Source of the DNA: an uncultured Flavobacteriaceae bacterium
Lineage (GTDB): Bacteria; Bacteroidota; Bacteroidia; Flavobacteriales; Flavobacteriaceae
Assembly (NCBI GenBank): GCA_947500575.1
Contig: CANMSI010000002.1
Coordinates: 496,001-560,000 of the forward strand
Direction of reading: 5' to 3'
Length of the DNA: 64,000 nt
In this document: in pieces, positions 42,796 to 50,343 of the stretch
Numbering within the stretch: position 1 is the stretch's first letter
How the letters are laid out: the number at the start of each line of letters is the position of its first letter
The notes under the pieces: generated by a model
Told to the model about the DNA's origin: nothing
The model's input: the letters and a program-made list of their open reading frames with translations, nothing else
The model's database searches: none
Program-made: the position numbers and the translations under genes

Positions 42796-43659
42796 TTAAA
42801 ACTCAAACAGCAGATTACTGCTTGCTACAAGCTCGCCAGTATCCGAAACGGCAGCAACAGAAAGAAGATAGGTACTACCTGCTATCAAAGGTTTTGCAGG
42901 TACCTCACTGCCTTCTCCATATATAAAACTGGAGTTTTGGGTATTTCCACTCCACATAAGACAGGTTTCCAAATCTAAATTTTCTTCCAAGCAGGCCGCA
43001 TCTACCACCACATAGAGATAAATAAAAGTTCCGGCCGGTGCATCCCAACTAGCAGTTAATGGATTTGCAGCAGCATCTACCATAATATTCAAAGCAGCAT
43101 TTTTATCACCTTTTCCCAAAAACCAAGTACCATCTGGTGCTACAAAAATGGAATCGTCTTGAGTGCACTCTATTTCTACTTTTCCATTGGCATTGGTATA
43201 AGTACCCTCATACAGATCGTCTGCCATATTCAGTTCGCCTATATAATCGCCCCCTACAGCAGTGCCGTCTACTGTACCGCTCCAAGTCCCCGCTAAATTG
43301 GCGCCATTTGCATTTCCTGTTACCCTACCCACATCAAAAGTATCATCGCACCCCACAAAAGAGAAGTACATTTCCCCTTCAAAAGCACCTGCTTCTGGAA
43401 TTTGAAGGTATACAAAACCAGGTGTAGGGTCTTCGGGGTTGGTAAGAGGGTTCTCAAAGTAATAACCGTACCAAAAATCGTTGAACAAAGCAGGGTCCGT
43501 TGGGTCTGTTGGATCTACAGGATCTACAGGGTCCATAGCATCTGGCGGACCATCATCTACCATAATGGCATCATCACTTTCACTACCACCGCAGGCAGAA
43601 GCTAGCAATAACATCATGATAGTAAACAACAAAAAAATAGAACTTTTGTTAGGTTTCAT
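42796..43659 (-). CDS. acidic lipoprotein with DP-rich repeat
   Basis: The 287-residue protein has a lipoprotein signal with the lipobox SACGG near residue 23. An acidic linker follows with repeated DPVDP/TDP units (about 42-57). The remainder is beta-rich (FVYLQIPEAGAFEGEMYFSF, later AGTFIYLYVVVD) and may be an immunoglobulin- or Fn3-like module at the end (STYLLSVAAVSDTGEL). I do not recognise a catalytic motif. It precedes the esterase gene by 20 bp and probably forms an operon with it. Surface export is plausible because acidic residues follow the cysteine. Confidence 0.7.
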   Translation of the reverse strand: MKPNKSSIFLLFTIMMLLLASACGGSESDDAIMVDDGPPDAMDPVDPVDPTDPTDPALFNDFWYGYYFENPLTNPEDPTPGFVYLQIPEAGAFEGEMYFSFVGCDDTFDVGRVTGNANGANLAGTWSGTVDGTAVGGDYIGELNMADDLYEGTYTNANGKVEIECTQDDSIFVAPDGTWFLGKGDKNAALNIMVDAAANPLTASWDAPAGTFIYLYVVVDAACLEENLDLETCLMWSGNTQNSSFIYGEGSEVPAKPLIAGSTYLLSVAAVSDTGELVASSNLLFEF

Positions 43660-43800
43660 ACAAGCGTATTTAGTGTATTATTCCCTTCAAAATAGGAATT
43701 AAACCCGAGATAAAGCCTGTATTACAGTAGTAATTAGCAATTGAAGTCGTAGATTGAGAATTTGAGCGAATTCGTTGAGAAAAAAAGTTTGGGCCTAAGA

Positions 43801-44973
43801 CTATTTGATGTTATCTAAGATAAAATCGAGAGTAGTATTACTATTCTTATTTTGATTAAAAGCCAGGTTTTGGTGGGTGATGCGGTTAGAAAGTCCCATT
43901 TTTTCCAAATGCCCAATGGCAGGCTCATTCTCCAAAGTAACCTTGCCTCTTAAAAGCAGATCCATAGACTGGCCTTCTTTGTACCTTCTATACACTTTCT
44001 TTAAACCACTTAGGTACAGTCTATCTTTCGTAAAACCTCCACCTCTGTGCGCACGCAGGGTAATAGAAAAAGCATCGTTTCTATTGAGTTTATACTGATT
44101 ATGTATTAAATCAAAGGTATCTGCAAAGCTGTAACCTTTGATTAAACTATCAGACGCTAAAACCCTATAAGACAATTCTTTGAGTCTTTTCAGGGTTAAA
44201 GCTCCACTCATGTATTCACTAAAAACTGCTAAACCCTCTTGGGTTTCCACATTTTTTGGAAAACCATTGGAAAATATCTTTAGCGGCTGCAGTAAACCAT
44301 TATAGGTAGTCACCAAATGCACTCCAATTTCATGGTTGGCAAGCGTTAATAATTGGTTCTTACTAAAGCGCACATTGCGTTTAATAAGCATGCTTTGTGA
44401 GCTATTGCTTACCATAGCATCTGCAGCAATATGTGTAGCGAATTTGATATTGAGTGGAAAATTGTACTGTTTCGAGAACTCCTCAAAATACTGTTTTGCT
44501 TCCTCTGGGCTATGTATTTTTTCCATATCCTCCGAAGGAGGCTCTTCTTCATAGTGGAGAATAAACTTTGCATTATTCACATCTCTTTCTGTAGGTGTTC
44601 CATAGACTCGAAGTGAATTAAAGTAAAAATTTTTGTTTTCCCCAATGGTTTCTATGCACTGAATCATATTGGAGTAATAGTAGATAATTTCCTGATATAG
44701 CTTTCTTATGGCATCGTCTTTTATACGCTCTAAGCGTTGTGCAAAAAATAGGCGATGTAATTTATAGGGATTGAATTTAAGTTTTGGGTACTTAAATTGG
44801 GGGTTAGCAGCGTATTTGGAAGCAAAAAACCGTTGCTTTTCCTTTTCACTATTCAAGGGATTCACATAGTTCAAAAGCTCTATTCGCTTCACCAATCGAT
44901 CTAAATTGGAATCAATTTCGAAAAGATCAGCATGGTCGTTTTTTAGCGCTATTTCTCGTTGTTCATCTACCAT
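43801..44973 (-). CDS. DUF1704/MATCAP-like HExxxH metallopeptidase (QEGLA motif protein)
   Basis: The 390-residue cytosolic protein has the family metal motif HEIGVH (His214, Glu215, His219) and the QEGLA segment at residues 245-249, which supplies the downstream Glu ligand region. The family (COG3930, 'flavohemoglobin expression-modulating QEGLA') includes the animal tubulin tyrosine carboxypeptidase MATCAP, which uses the same HExxxH. It is the last gene of a leftward operon and overlaps the amidohydrolase-like gene by 7 bp. A role in trimming a C-terminal or amino-acid-capped substrate is inference. Confidence 0.85.
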   Translation of the reverse strand: MVDEQREIALKNDHADLFEIDSNLDRLVKRIELLNYVNPLNSEKEKQRFFASKYAANPQFKYPKLKFNPYKLHRLFFAQRLERIKDDAIRKLYQEIIYYYSNMIQCIETIGENKNFYFNSLRVYGTPTERDVNNAKFILHYEEEPPSEDMEKIHSPEEAKQYFEEFSKQYNFPLNIKFATHIAADAMVSNSSQSMLIKRNVRFSKNQLLTLANHEIGVHLVTTYNGLLQPLKIFSNGFPKNVETQEGLAVFSEYMSGALTLKRLKELSYRVLASDSLIKGYSFADTFDLIHNQYKLNRNDAFSITLRAHRGGGFTKDRLYLSGLKKVYRRYKEGQSMDLLLRGKVTLENEPAIGHLEKMGLSNRITHQNLAFNQNKNSNTTLDFILDNIK

Positions 44974-45797
44974 GCATTCTTGCTTTGAAATTCGGTCACT
45001 AATTCCGGAATTAGCGTTTTTAACTGCTCTTCTACCGCACGGACTACTTCAGGATATAGAATTCCTTCATATTCATCACAATACACTTTCGAAATCTCTG
45101 TAGCGAGCACTAAGGTATTCTTAAAGTTTTGGGTAATGTATTTTAAGAAATAGCCATTTCCTTGAAAAGTATCGTTCACCCCCGATGTGGAAGCTATTCC
45201 ATTAGGTAACTTCATCTGTCCTAGTTTAGCGCTCCATAAGCTTACCAAAGCACCAAACCTGGCGTTATCAATATTGGCACTACCTAGATTCCAGGTAGGC
45301 ACTTCCCTATCCCAACGCTTCCAGTTATAGCTATGCATATCAAAAACAATGGCTTTTCCATACTTCTTTTCAATACAAGTCACCAAGGCATTCACAACCC
45401 GATAGAAGGCGGCATGTTTCTTTAGGCTTAATTCTTTTTCCTCTTTTGGCAAGACTTGTTTCCACAACTTTTTACCCCACGCATCCTCATAGATGGCATT
45501 GTCTGGGGCTCTATTTAAGTCGTACTCAAACCTACTATCACATCCAGCAATGGTAATGGGGTGTGATTGTATCATTTGGAGTGTACAGGGGTCTTCTTCA
45601 TACCATCGTTCATATTCCGTATGCAGGCAGTTTTCCCAAAGGGATTTTCTAAATTGATGTCCGTCGTGCACTGCTGCGCAGATATAGGGAGCATATTCCG
45701 TTACTTTTACTGTAAAGGAATAGTCTTCAGCAACCGCCTCAAAAGGAGTTTCTGAATGAATAAGAGCTATGATATCGGAAACGGAACGTCTACGCAT
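44967..45797 (-). CDS. N-formylglutamate amidohydrolase-like protein
   Basis: The 276-residue protein matches the FGase family: an early DGHQ region, SRFEYDLNRAPDN (the metal and substrate motif), the later FDMHSYN (His ligand) and GYFLKYI. N-formylglutamate deformylases release formate from N-formyl-Glu in histidine breakdown, but no hut genes are present here. The open frame overlaps the ATP-grasp gene by 8 bp and the DUF1704 gene by 7 bp. The context suggests hydrolysis of an N-acyl or isopeptide bond made by the neighbouring ligase. Confidence 0.85.
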   Translation of the reverse strand: MRRRSVSDIIALIHSETPFEAVAEDYSFTVKVTEYAPYICAAVHDGHQFRKSLWENCLHTEYERWYEEDPCTLQMIQSHPITIAGCDSRFEYDLNRAPDNAIYEDAWGKKLWKQVLPKEEKELSLKKHAAFYRVVNALVTCIEKKYGKAIVFDMHSYNWKRWDREVPTWNLGSANIDNARFGALVSLWSAKLGQMKLPNGIASTSGVNDTFQGNGYFLKYITQNFKNTLVLATEISKVYCDEYEGILYPEVVRAVEEQLKTLIPELVTEFQSKNAW

Positions 45798-46821
45798 TTT
45801 CTACCTCACTACGAAGTCTAGATCGCCTATCAAAGGCTTGTAATTTATCGAGTACTTTACTTTCTACAAAGTCAATTACTTTGCATTGAATTTTCGTCTT
45901 GTATACTTTATTCATGTAGGTAATGCCACCGGGTGACATTACATTGACTTCCACCAATTTACCGCCAATCACATCGATCCCTACAAAGTATAATCCATCT
46001 TTTACCAACTTAGGCCCAATTTGTTTGCACAAGGCTTTTTCCTCTTTTGTTAAATGATGTTTTGCAATAGATCCTCCCGCAGATACGTTGGATCTATGGT
46101 CATCAGAACCGGGAATTCGTCTCATAGCACCAATAGGTTCCCCATTTAAGATGAGGATTCTTACATCTCCTTGGTCTGCCCCTTCTATATACTCCTGTAA
46201 GATGACATAATTAGAACTCCCATCTGGGTTGGTTACATAGAAGTCGAGCAAAGACTTAATATTAGACATGGCAGATCTTTCAATCAAAATAACTCCAGAA
46301 CCTCCAAAGCCATTCAAAGGTTTTAGAATCATTTTATCTGCCTTGGATTCATTGACCTGTTGTACTAAATAGTTTTTATTCTTGGATACATGGGTAACTG
46401 GGATAATATTGCTGTGAGAATCTCCAAAGGCAGCCGTATACAGTTTATTATTGGCCTCTCGTATTCCTTGAAGGGAGTTTACAATAAACACGTCGTCCTT
46501 TACAGAATCTAGAAAGTTGAGCATAATAGGATCTAAAGGCGGATTGGCCCTCATAAAAATTACATCAAAACCCGCTAATGGCAGCATTTCATCTCTTAGA
46601 GATGCCTGTTTATAAAAGGTTTTAAGATTGGAAGACACCTTATCCATTTTATTAATCACCGTGCAAAATGCATTGGTAACACTATTTCTAATGGTTAGGT
46701 TCACTGGGCTGCATAAAGCAACACCATGCTTCCGTTTTACACATTCATGAATTAACGACAAACTGGTATCGTTTTCGGGATCTATTTCCTCCCATGGATA
46801 CATTAAGAAACAAATATTCAT
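45790..46821 (-). CDS. ATP-grasp ligase, glutathione synthase (GshB)-like
   Basis: The 343-residue protein has the GshB architecture: an N-terminal pre-ATP-grasp region (NICFLMYPWEEI), a Lys/Gly-rich ATP loop (LKPLNGFGGSGVILIE), then EGADQGDVRILILNGEPIGAMRR, SAGGSIAKHHLTKEE and a closing GIDVIGGKLVEVNVMSP. ATP-grasp enzymes join a carboxylate and an amine through an acyl phosphate. No gshA is nearby and glutathione is often absent in this phylum, so another ligation is likely. It is 16 bp after a dicarboxylate/amino-acid symporter and overlaps the FGase-like gene. Confidence 0.85.
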   Translation of the reverse strand: MNICFLMYPWEEIDPENDTSLSLIHECVKRKHGVALCSPVNLTIRNSVTNAFCTVINKMDKVSSNLKTFYKQASLRDEMLPLAGFDVIFMRANPPLDPIMLNFLDSVKDDVFIVNSLQGIREANNKLYTAAFGDSHSNIIPVTHVSKNKNYLVQQVNESKADKMILKPLNGFGGSGVILIERSAMSNIKSLLDFYVTNPDGSSNYVILQEYIEGADQGDVRILILNGEPIGAMRRIPGSDDHRSNVSAGGSIAKHHLTKEEKALCKQIGPKLVKDGLYFVGIDVIGGKLVEVNVMSPGGITYMNKVYKTKIQCKVIDFVESKVLDKLQAFDRRSRLRSEVENA

Positions 46822-46837
46822 ATTAGTGTGGTTTAGT

Positions 46838-48160
46838 CTATTTCACTTCATCTAAATGATCGTCCCAATCTTTTACATTGGGCTCCCCAAGTTTGCCAAC
46901 AGATTTGGCTACAACCATAGACACGGTAGCGTCTCCAGTAACATTAATTACCGTTCTACACATATCTAAAGGTCTGTCTACCGCAAAAATAAGCGCAAGT
47001 GCAACAGGATATAAATCGGGAGGAAAACCAATGGCTTGCAATACAATCACCAACATTACCATCCCAGCACCTGGCACAGCGGCAGAACCAATAGAAGCCA
47101 ATAAGGCCGTTAAAACAATGTACATTTGATTGCTAAAGGTTAATCCCTCTGGCCATAAAACTTGCATAATAAATACAGCGGCTACTGCCTGATACAGGCT
47201 GGTTCCATCCATATTAATGGTGGCACCTACAGGTAGTACAAAACTTGAAACTTCTTTATCTACCCCAATATGCTCTTCCACTCTTTCCATAGTTACCGGC
47301 AGTGTTGCAGCACTAGAACTTGTAGAGAATGCCAATAATTGGGCAGGACTAATTTGCTTTAAGAACCATATTGGATTTTTCTTGGTATACAGTGCAACCA
47401 CCAATAGATAGAAACAAATCATTAAAATTAAGCCCGCAACCACTACTCCTGAATAGGAAAGTAATTTGGCTAAAATCTCCGGATCATCTGCAGTTACAAC
47501 CACTTGTGCCAATAAGGCAAAAACAGCAAAAGGCGCCGAAAGCATTATGAGGTCTACCATCTTAAGGACCACATCATTGAGCGAATCAAAAAACTTTTTG
47601 AGTGGTTTGGATTTTTCCTCTCCGATTAACAGCATGGATATTCCAAAAAAGATGGTGAAAAAGATTACCTGCAGCATTAACTTATTATCGCTCATAGCAG
47701 CTACCGCATTGTCTGGAACCATATCTACTAAAAACTGAAGAGGACCTCTGTCTTTGGAAGCCTCCATAATCTTGGACTGTACGCCTTTATCCTGTGCGTA
47801 GGTGCTTGATAATTTAGCAATGGTCTCTTTAGAAATACCTTCGCCAGGTTTCATAATATTTACCAAGGTTAAGCCTATAGAAATAGCAATTACAGTGGTA
47901 CCAATGTATATCAGAATGGTTTTTAAACCAATATTTCGAAACTTAGAAATATCTTTTAAATCAGAAATTCCTTTGATTAAAGAAGCTAGTATTAGGGGAA
48001 TCGCAATTAACTTTAATAGATTGACAAATATTTTGCCAAAAGGACCTATCCAGTCGATAACAAATTGTTTCCCAGATTCTAGGTAGGTCATCCCAAATCC
48101 AAAGAGGATTCCGAGTACCATTCCAATTAGAATTTGCCAATGCAATTCTAGTTTCTTCAT
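46838..48160 (-). CDS. DAACS-family dicarboxylate/amino-acid:cation symporter
   Basis: The 440-residue membrane protein has about eight hydrophobic helices plus the two re-entrant loops of the glutamate transporter family: SSSAATLP (HP1), the NMDGT motif (TINMDGTSLYQ) and AVPGAGMVML (HP2). GltP-like proteins import glutamate, aspartate or C4-dicarboxylates with Na+ or H+. It is the first gene of a four-gene operon with the ATP-grasp ligase, FGase-like hydrolase and DUF1704 peptidase. The likely role is supplying the amino acid used by the ligase. The substrate of the transporter is inferred, not read. Confidence 0.9.
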   Translation of the reverse strand: MKKLELHWQILIGMVLGILFGFGMTYLESGKQFVIDWIGPFGKIFVNLLKLIAIPLILASLIKGISDLKDISKFRNIGLKTILIYIGTTVIAISIGLTLVNIMKPGEGISKETIAKLSSTYAQDKGVQSKIMEASKDRGPLQFLVDMVPDNAVAAMSDNKLMLQVIFFTIFFGISMLLIGEEKSKPLKKFFDSLNDVVLKMVDLIMLSAPFAVFALLAQVVVTADDPEILAKLLSYSGVVVAGLILMICFYLLVVALYTKKNPIWFLKQISPAQLLAFSTSSSAATLPVTMERVEEHIGVDKEVSSFVLPVGATINMDGTSLYQAVAAVFIMQVLWPEGLTFSNQMYIVLTALLASIGSAAVPGAGMVMLVIVLQAIGFPPDLYPVALALIFAVDRPLDMCRTVINVTGDATVSMVVAKSVGKLGEPNVKDWDDHLDEVK

Positions 48161-48201
48161 ATGTTACATTTTAGGATAGTAAGATACTATTTTGAGTGGA
48201 A

Positions 48202-48221
48202 AACTGCCATAAAAGGCGGTT
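48202..48221 (-). terminator. weak intrinsic terminator for aroC
   Basis: On the minus strand AACCGCC and GGCAGTT form a 7-bp stem with one mismatch followed by TT. It overlaps the aroC stop codon. Support is modest. Confidence 0.3.
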
Positions 48222-49284
48222 ATATTTTATTGCTTCGTTGTAGTAGGCTATAATCTGCCAAAACCAAGGCTGTCATTGCCTCCACAATAGGCACAGCTCT
48301 AGGAACTACACAAGGATCATGGCGGCCTTTTCCCTGCGCCTGCACTTTATTTCCTTCTTTATCAATGGTTTCATAACCTTGTATAATGGTAGCAACAGGC
48401 TTAAAAGCCACTTTAAAATAGATATCCATTCCATTGGTAATACCTCCTTGTACACCACCACTATAGTTCGTCTTAGTAGAACCATCCGATTTATATGCGT
48501 CGTTGTGATCGCTTCCTTTCATGGTGACACCAGCAAACCCACTACCATACTCAAAGCCTTTTACGGCATTAATAGACAGCATAGCTTTGCCCAACTCGGC
48601 ATGAATTTTATCAAAAACGGGTTCCCCCAATCCTACTGGAACGTTTTGAGCTACACAACTAATAACACCACCAATAGTATCTCCCTCTTTTCGAATCTCT
48701 TTGATGTAAGCCTCCATCTTAGCAGCCATTTCAGGGTCTGGGCAACGCACCGGATTGGACTCACTAAGTTCGAAATTAAGCTCTTGGTAGGGCTTATCTA
48801 ACTTCATATCGCCCACCTGAGACACATATGCATTGATTTTAATATCAGATAAAAACTGCTTGGCAATAGCACCAGCTACTACTCTACTTGCCGTTTCACG
48901 AGCGGAGCTGCGCCCCCCACCTCTATAATCTCTAAAACCATATTTTTGATCATACACATAATCTGCGTGGGACGGACGGTACGAATCTTTGATATGTGAA
49001 TAGTCTTTTGATTTCTGATTGGTGTTTCTAATGGCAAATCCGATAGGTGTTCCTGTAGTTTTCCCTTCAAAAATGCCCGAGAAGAATTCTACCGTATCTG
49101 GTTCCTTTCGCTGGGTAACAATGGCTGATTGCCCTGGCTTTCTTCTATCTAGTTCTTGCTGAATTGCCTCTAAATCGAGTTCAATTCCTGCGGGGCAACC
49201 ATCCAGAACACCTCCAATAGCAACTCCATGAGATTCGCCAAAGGTGCTTATTCTAAAAAGGTTTCCAAAGGTATTACCAGCCAT
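48220..49284 (-). CDS. aroC: chorismate synthase
   Basis: The 354-residue protein has the AroC signatures in order: [20 protein letters not shown], then [37 protein letters not shown] and the C-terminal [18 protein letters not shown]. It converts EPSP to chorismate with FMN as cofactor, the last shared step to aromatic amino acids. The length equals typical AroC. It is monocistronic, with a -7 element upstream. Confidence 0.97.
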   Translation of the reverse strand: MAGNTFGNLFRISTFGESHGVAIGGVLDGCPAGIELDLEAIQQELDRRKPGQSAIVTQRKEPDTVEFFSGIFEGKTTGTPIGFAIRNTNQKSKDYSHIKDSYRPSHADYVYDQKYGFRDYRGGGRSSARETASRVVAGAIAKQFLSDIKINAYVSQVGDMKLDKPYQELNFELSESNPVRCPDPEMAAKMEAYIKEIRKEGDTIGGVISCVAQNVPVGLGEPVFDKIHAELGKAMLSINAVKGFEYGSGFAGVTMKGSDHNDAYKSDGSTKTNYSGGVQGGITNGMDIYFKVAFKPVATIIQGYETIDKEGNKVQAQGKGRHDPCVVPRAVPIVEAMTALVLADYSLLQRSNKI

Positions 49285-49317
49285 AGCTTTAATGTTTGCT
49301 TAAAATAAGATAAGCCT

Positions 49318-49325
49318 CAAAGGTA
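49318..49325 (-). promoter_or_regulatory. -7 promoter element for aroC
   Basis: On the minus strand this reads TACCTTTG, an exact TAnnTTTG match, 34 bp upstream of the aroC ATG. T-rich sequence occupies the -33 region. Confidence 0.5.
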
Positions 49326-49485
49326 AATCTTAAATAAGAGATAATAAAATTTTGCTCCTAAGGAGTTTGTTGACTTTTTATACAAAAGATTGACCTTAAC
49401 TTAACCATTATCTAATGAAAGCATGATTTTCTAGTCATCATTAGTTCATACAGCTAGGTTTATTTTGCATTAAATTCTGTACCCA

Positions 49486-50343
49486 TTGAAAAAACGTAAG
49501 ATTGAAGTGGCAGTGATATCGGATGTGCATCTAGGGACTATTGGCTGCCATGCAGATGAATTAATTGCTTATCTAAATAGTATTAAACCTAAAAAGTTGG
49601 TACTTAATGGCGACATTATTGATATCTGGCAATTTAAAAAACGTTATTTTCCGTCTGCTCATTTAAAGGTTTTAAAGAAGATCATTGGGATGGCTTCTGA
49701 TGGTGTTGAAGTCTATTATATCACAGGCAACCATGACGAGATGCTACGGAAATTTAGCGATACAACAGTGGGGCACTTTCATATTCTTGACAAACTGGTG
49801 TTAGAATTGGATCACAAAAAAGCATGGATTTTTCATGGAGATATTTTTGACGCTTCTATTCAAAAGGCAAAGTGGTTAGCCAAGTTAGGCGCCTATGGCT
49901 ATGATCTTATTATTCTTATAAATCGTTTAATAAATTGGTGCCTCTCCAAAATAGGGAGAGAAAAATATTCGCTATCAAAAAGAATTAAGGAGGGTGTAAA
50001 AAAAGCAGTGCGATACATTCAAGATTTTGAAAAGACGGCCGCCGATTTAGTCATTCAAAATGGATATCAATACGTTATTTGTGGGCATATCCACCAACCA
50101 AAAAAAATGGTATATGAGAATAAAAATGGCCAATGTCTCTATCTAAATTCGGGCGACTGGGTGGAAAATTTAACAGCACTCGAATATTCCTTTAAGCGCT
50201 GGAAAATATATCGATATAGTCATGATAAGCTATCGCCTTTTTTTACAGATGAGGGTATTAAAGATATTGATATAAACGAGTTAATTTTTCATATTACTTC
50301 GAAAAAAGAAAAAGAAAAGGATACAGAATCTTTAGATGATTAG
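49486..50343 (+). CDS. metallophosphoesterase, LpxH-like (UDP-2,3-diacylglucosamine diphosphatase family)
   Basis: The 285-residue calcineurin-type enzyme has SDVHLG, LNGDIIDIWQF, TGNHDE, FHGDIFD and CGHIHQPKK, the five metal-binding motifs of the family. The IDIWQFKKRYFP segment is typical of the LpxH-like branch in Bacteroidota. It may hydrolyse UDP-2,3-diacylglucosamine in lipid A synthesis. It starts at TTG (49486), because no ATG or GTG precedes the SDVHLG motif. The 3' end overlaps the convergent FAD/Fe-S gene by 12 bp. Confidence 0.83.
   Translation: MKKRKIEVAVISDVHLGTIGCHADELIAYLNSIKPKKLVLNGDIIDIWQFKKRYFPSAHLKVLKKIIGMASDGVEVYYITGNHDEMLRKFSDTTVGHFHILDKLVLELDHKKAWIFHGDIFDASIQKAKWLAKLGAYGYDLIILINRLINWCLSKIGREKYSLSKRIKEGVKKAVRYIQDFEKTAADLVIQNGYQYVICGHIHQPKKMVYENKNGQCLYLNSGDWVENLTALEYSFKRWKIYRYSHDKLSPFFTDEGIKDIDINELIFHITSKKEKEKDTESLDD

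Noticed and set aside
45790..46821. Calling the ATP-grasp gene a true glutathione synthase
   Set aside because: No gshA is nearby and the operon partners are an FGase-like enzyme and a DUF1704 peptidase. Only GshB-like ligase is supported.
48319..48801. 160-codon open frame on the plus strand within aroC
   Set aside because: It is antisense to the highly conserved chorismate synthase and shows no domain, so it is a shadow of that gene's codon bias.
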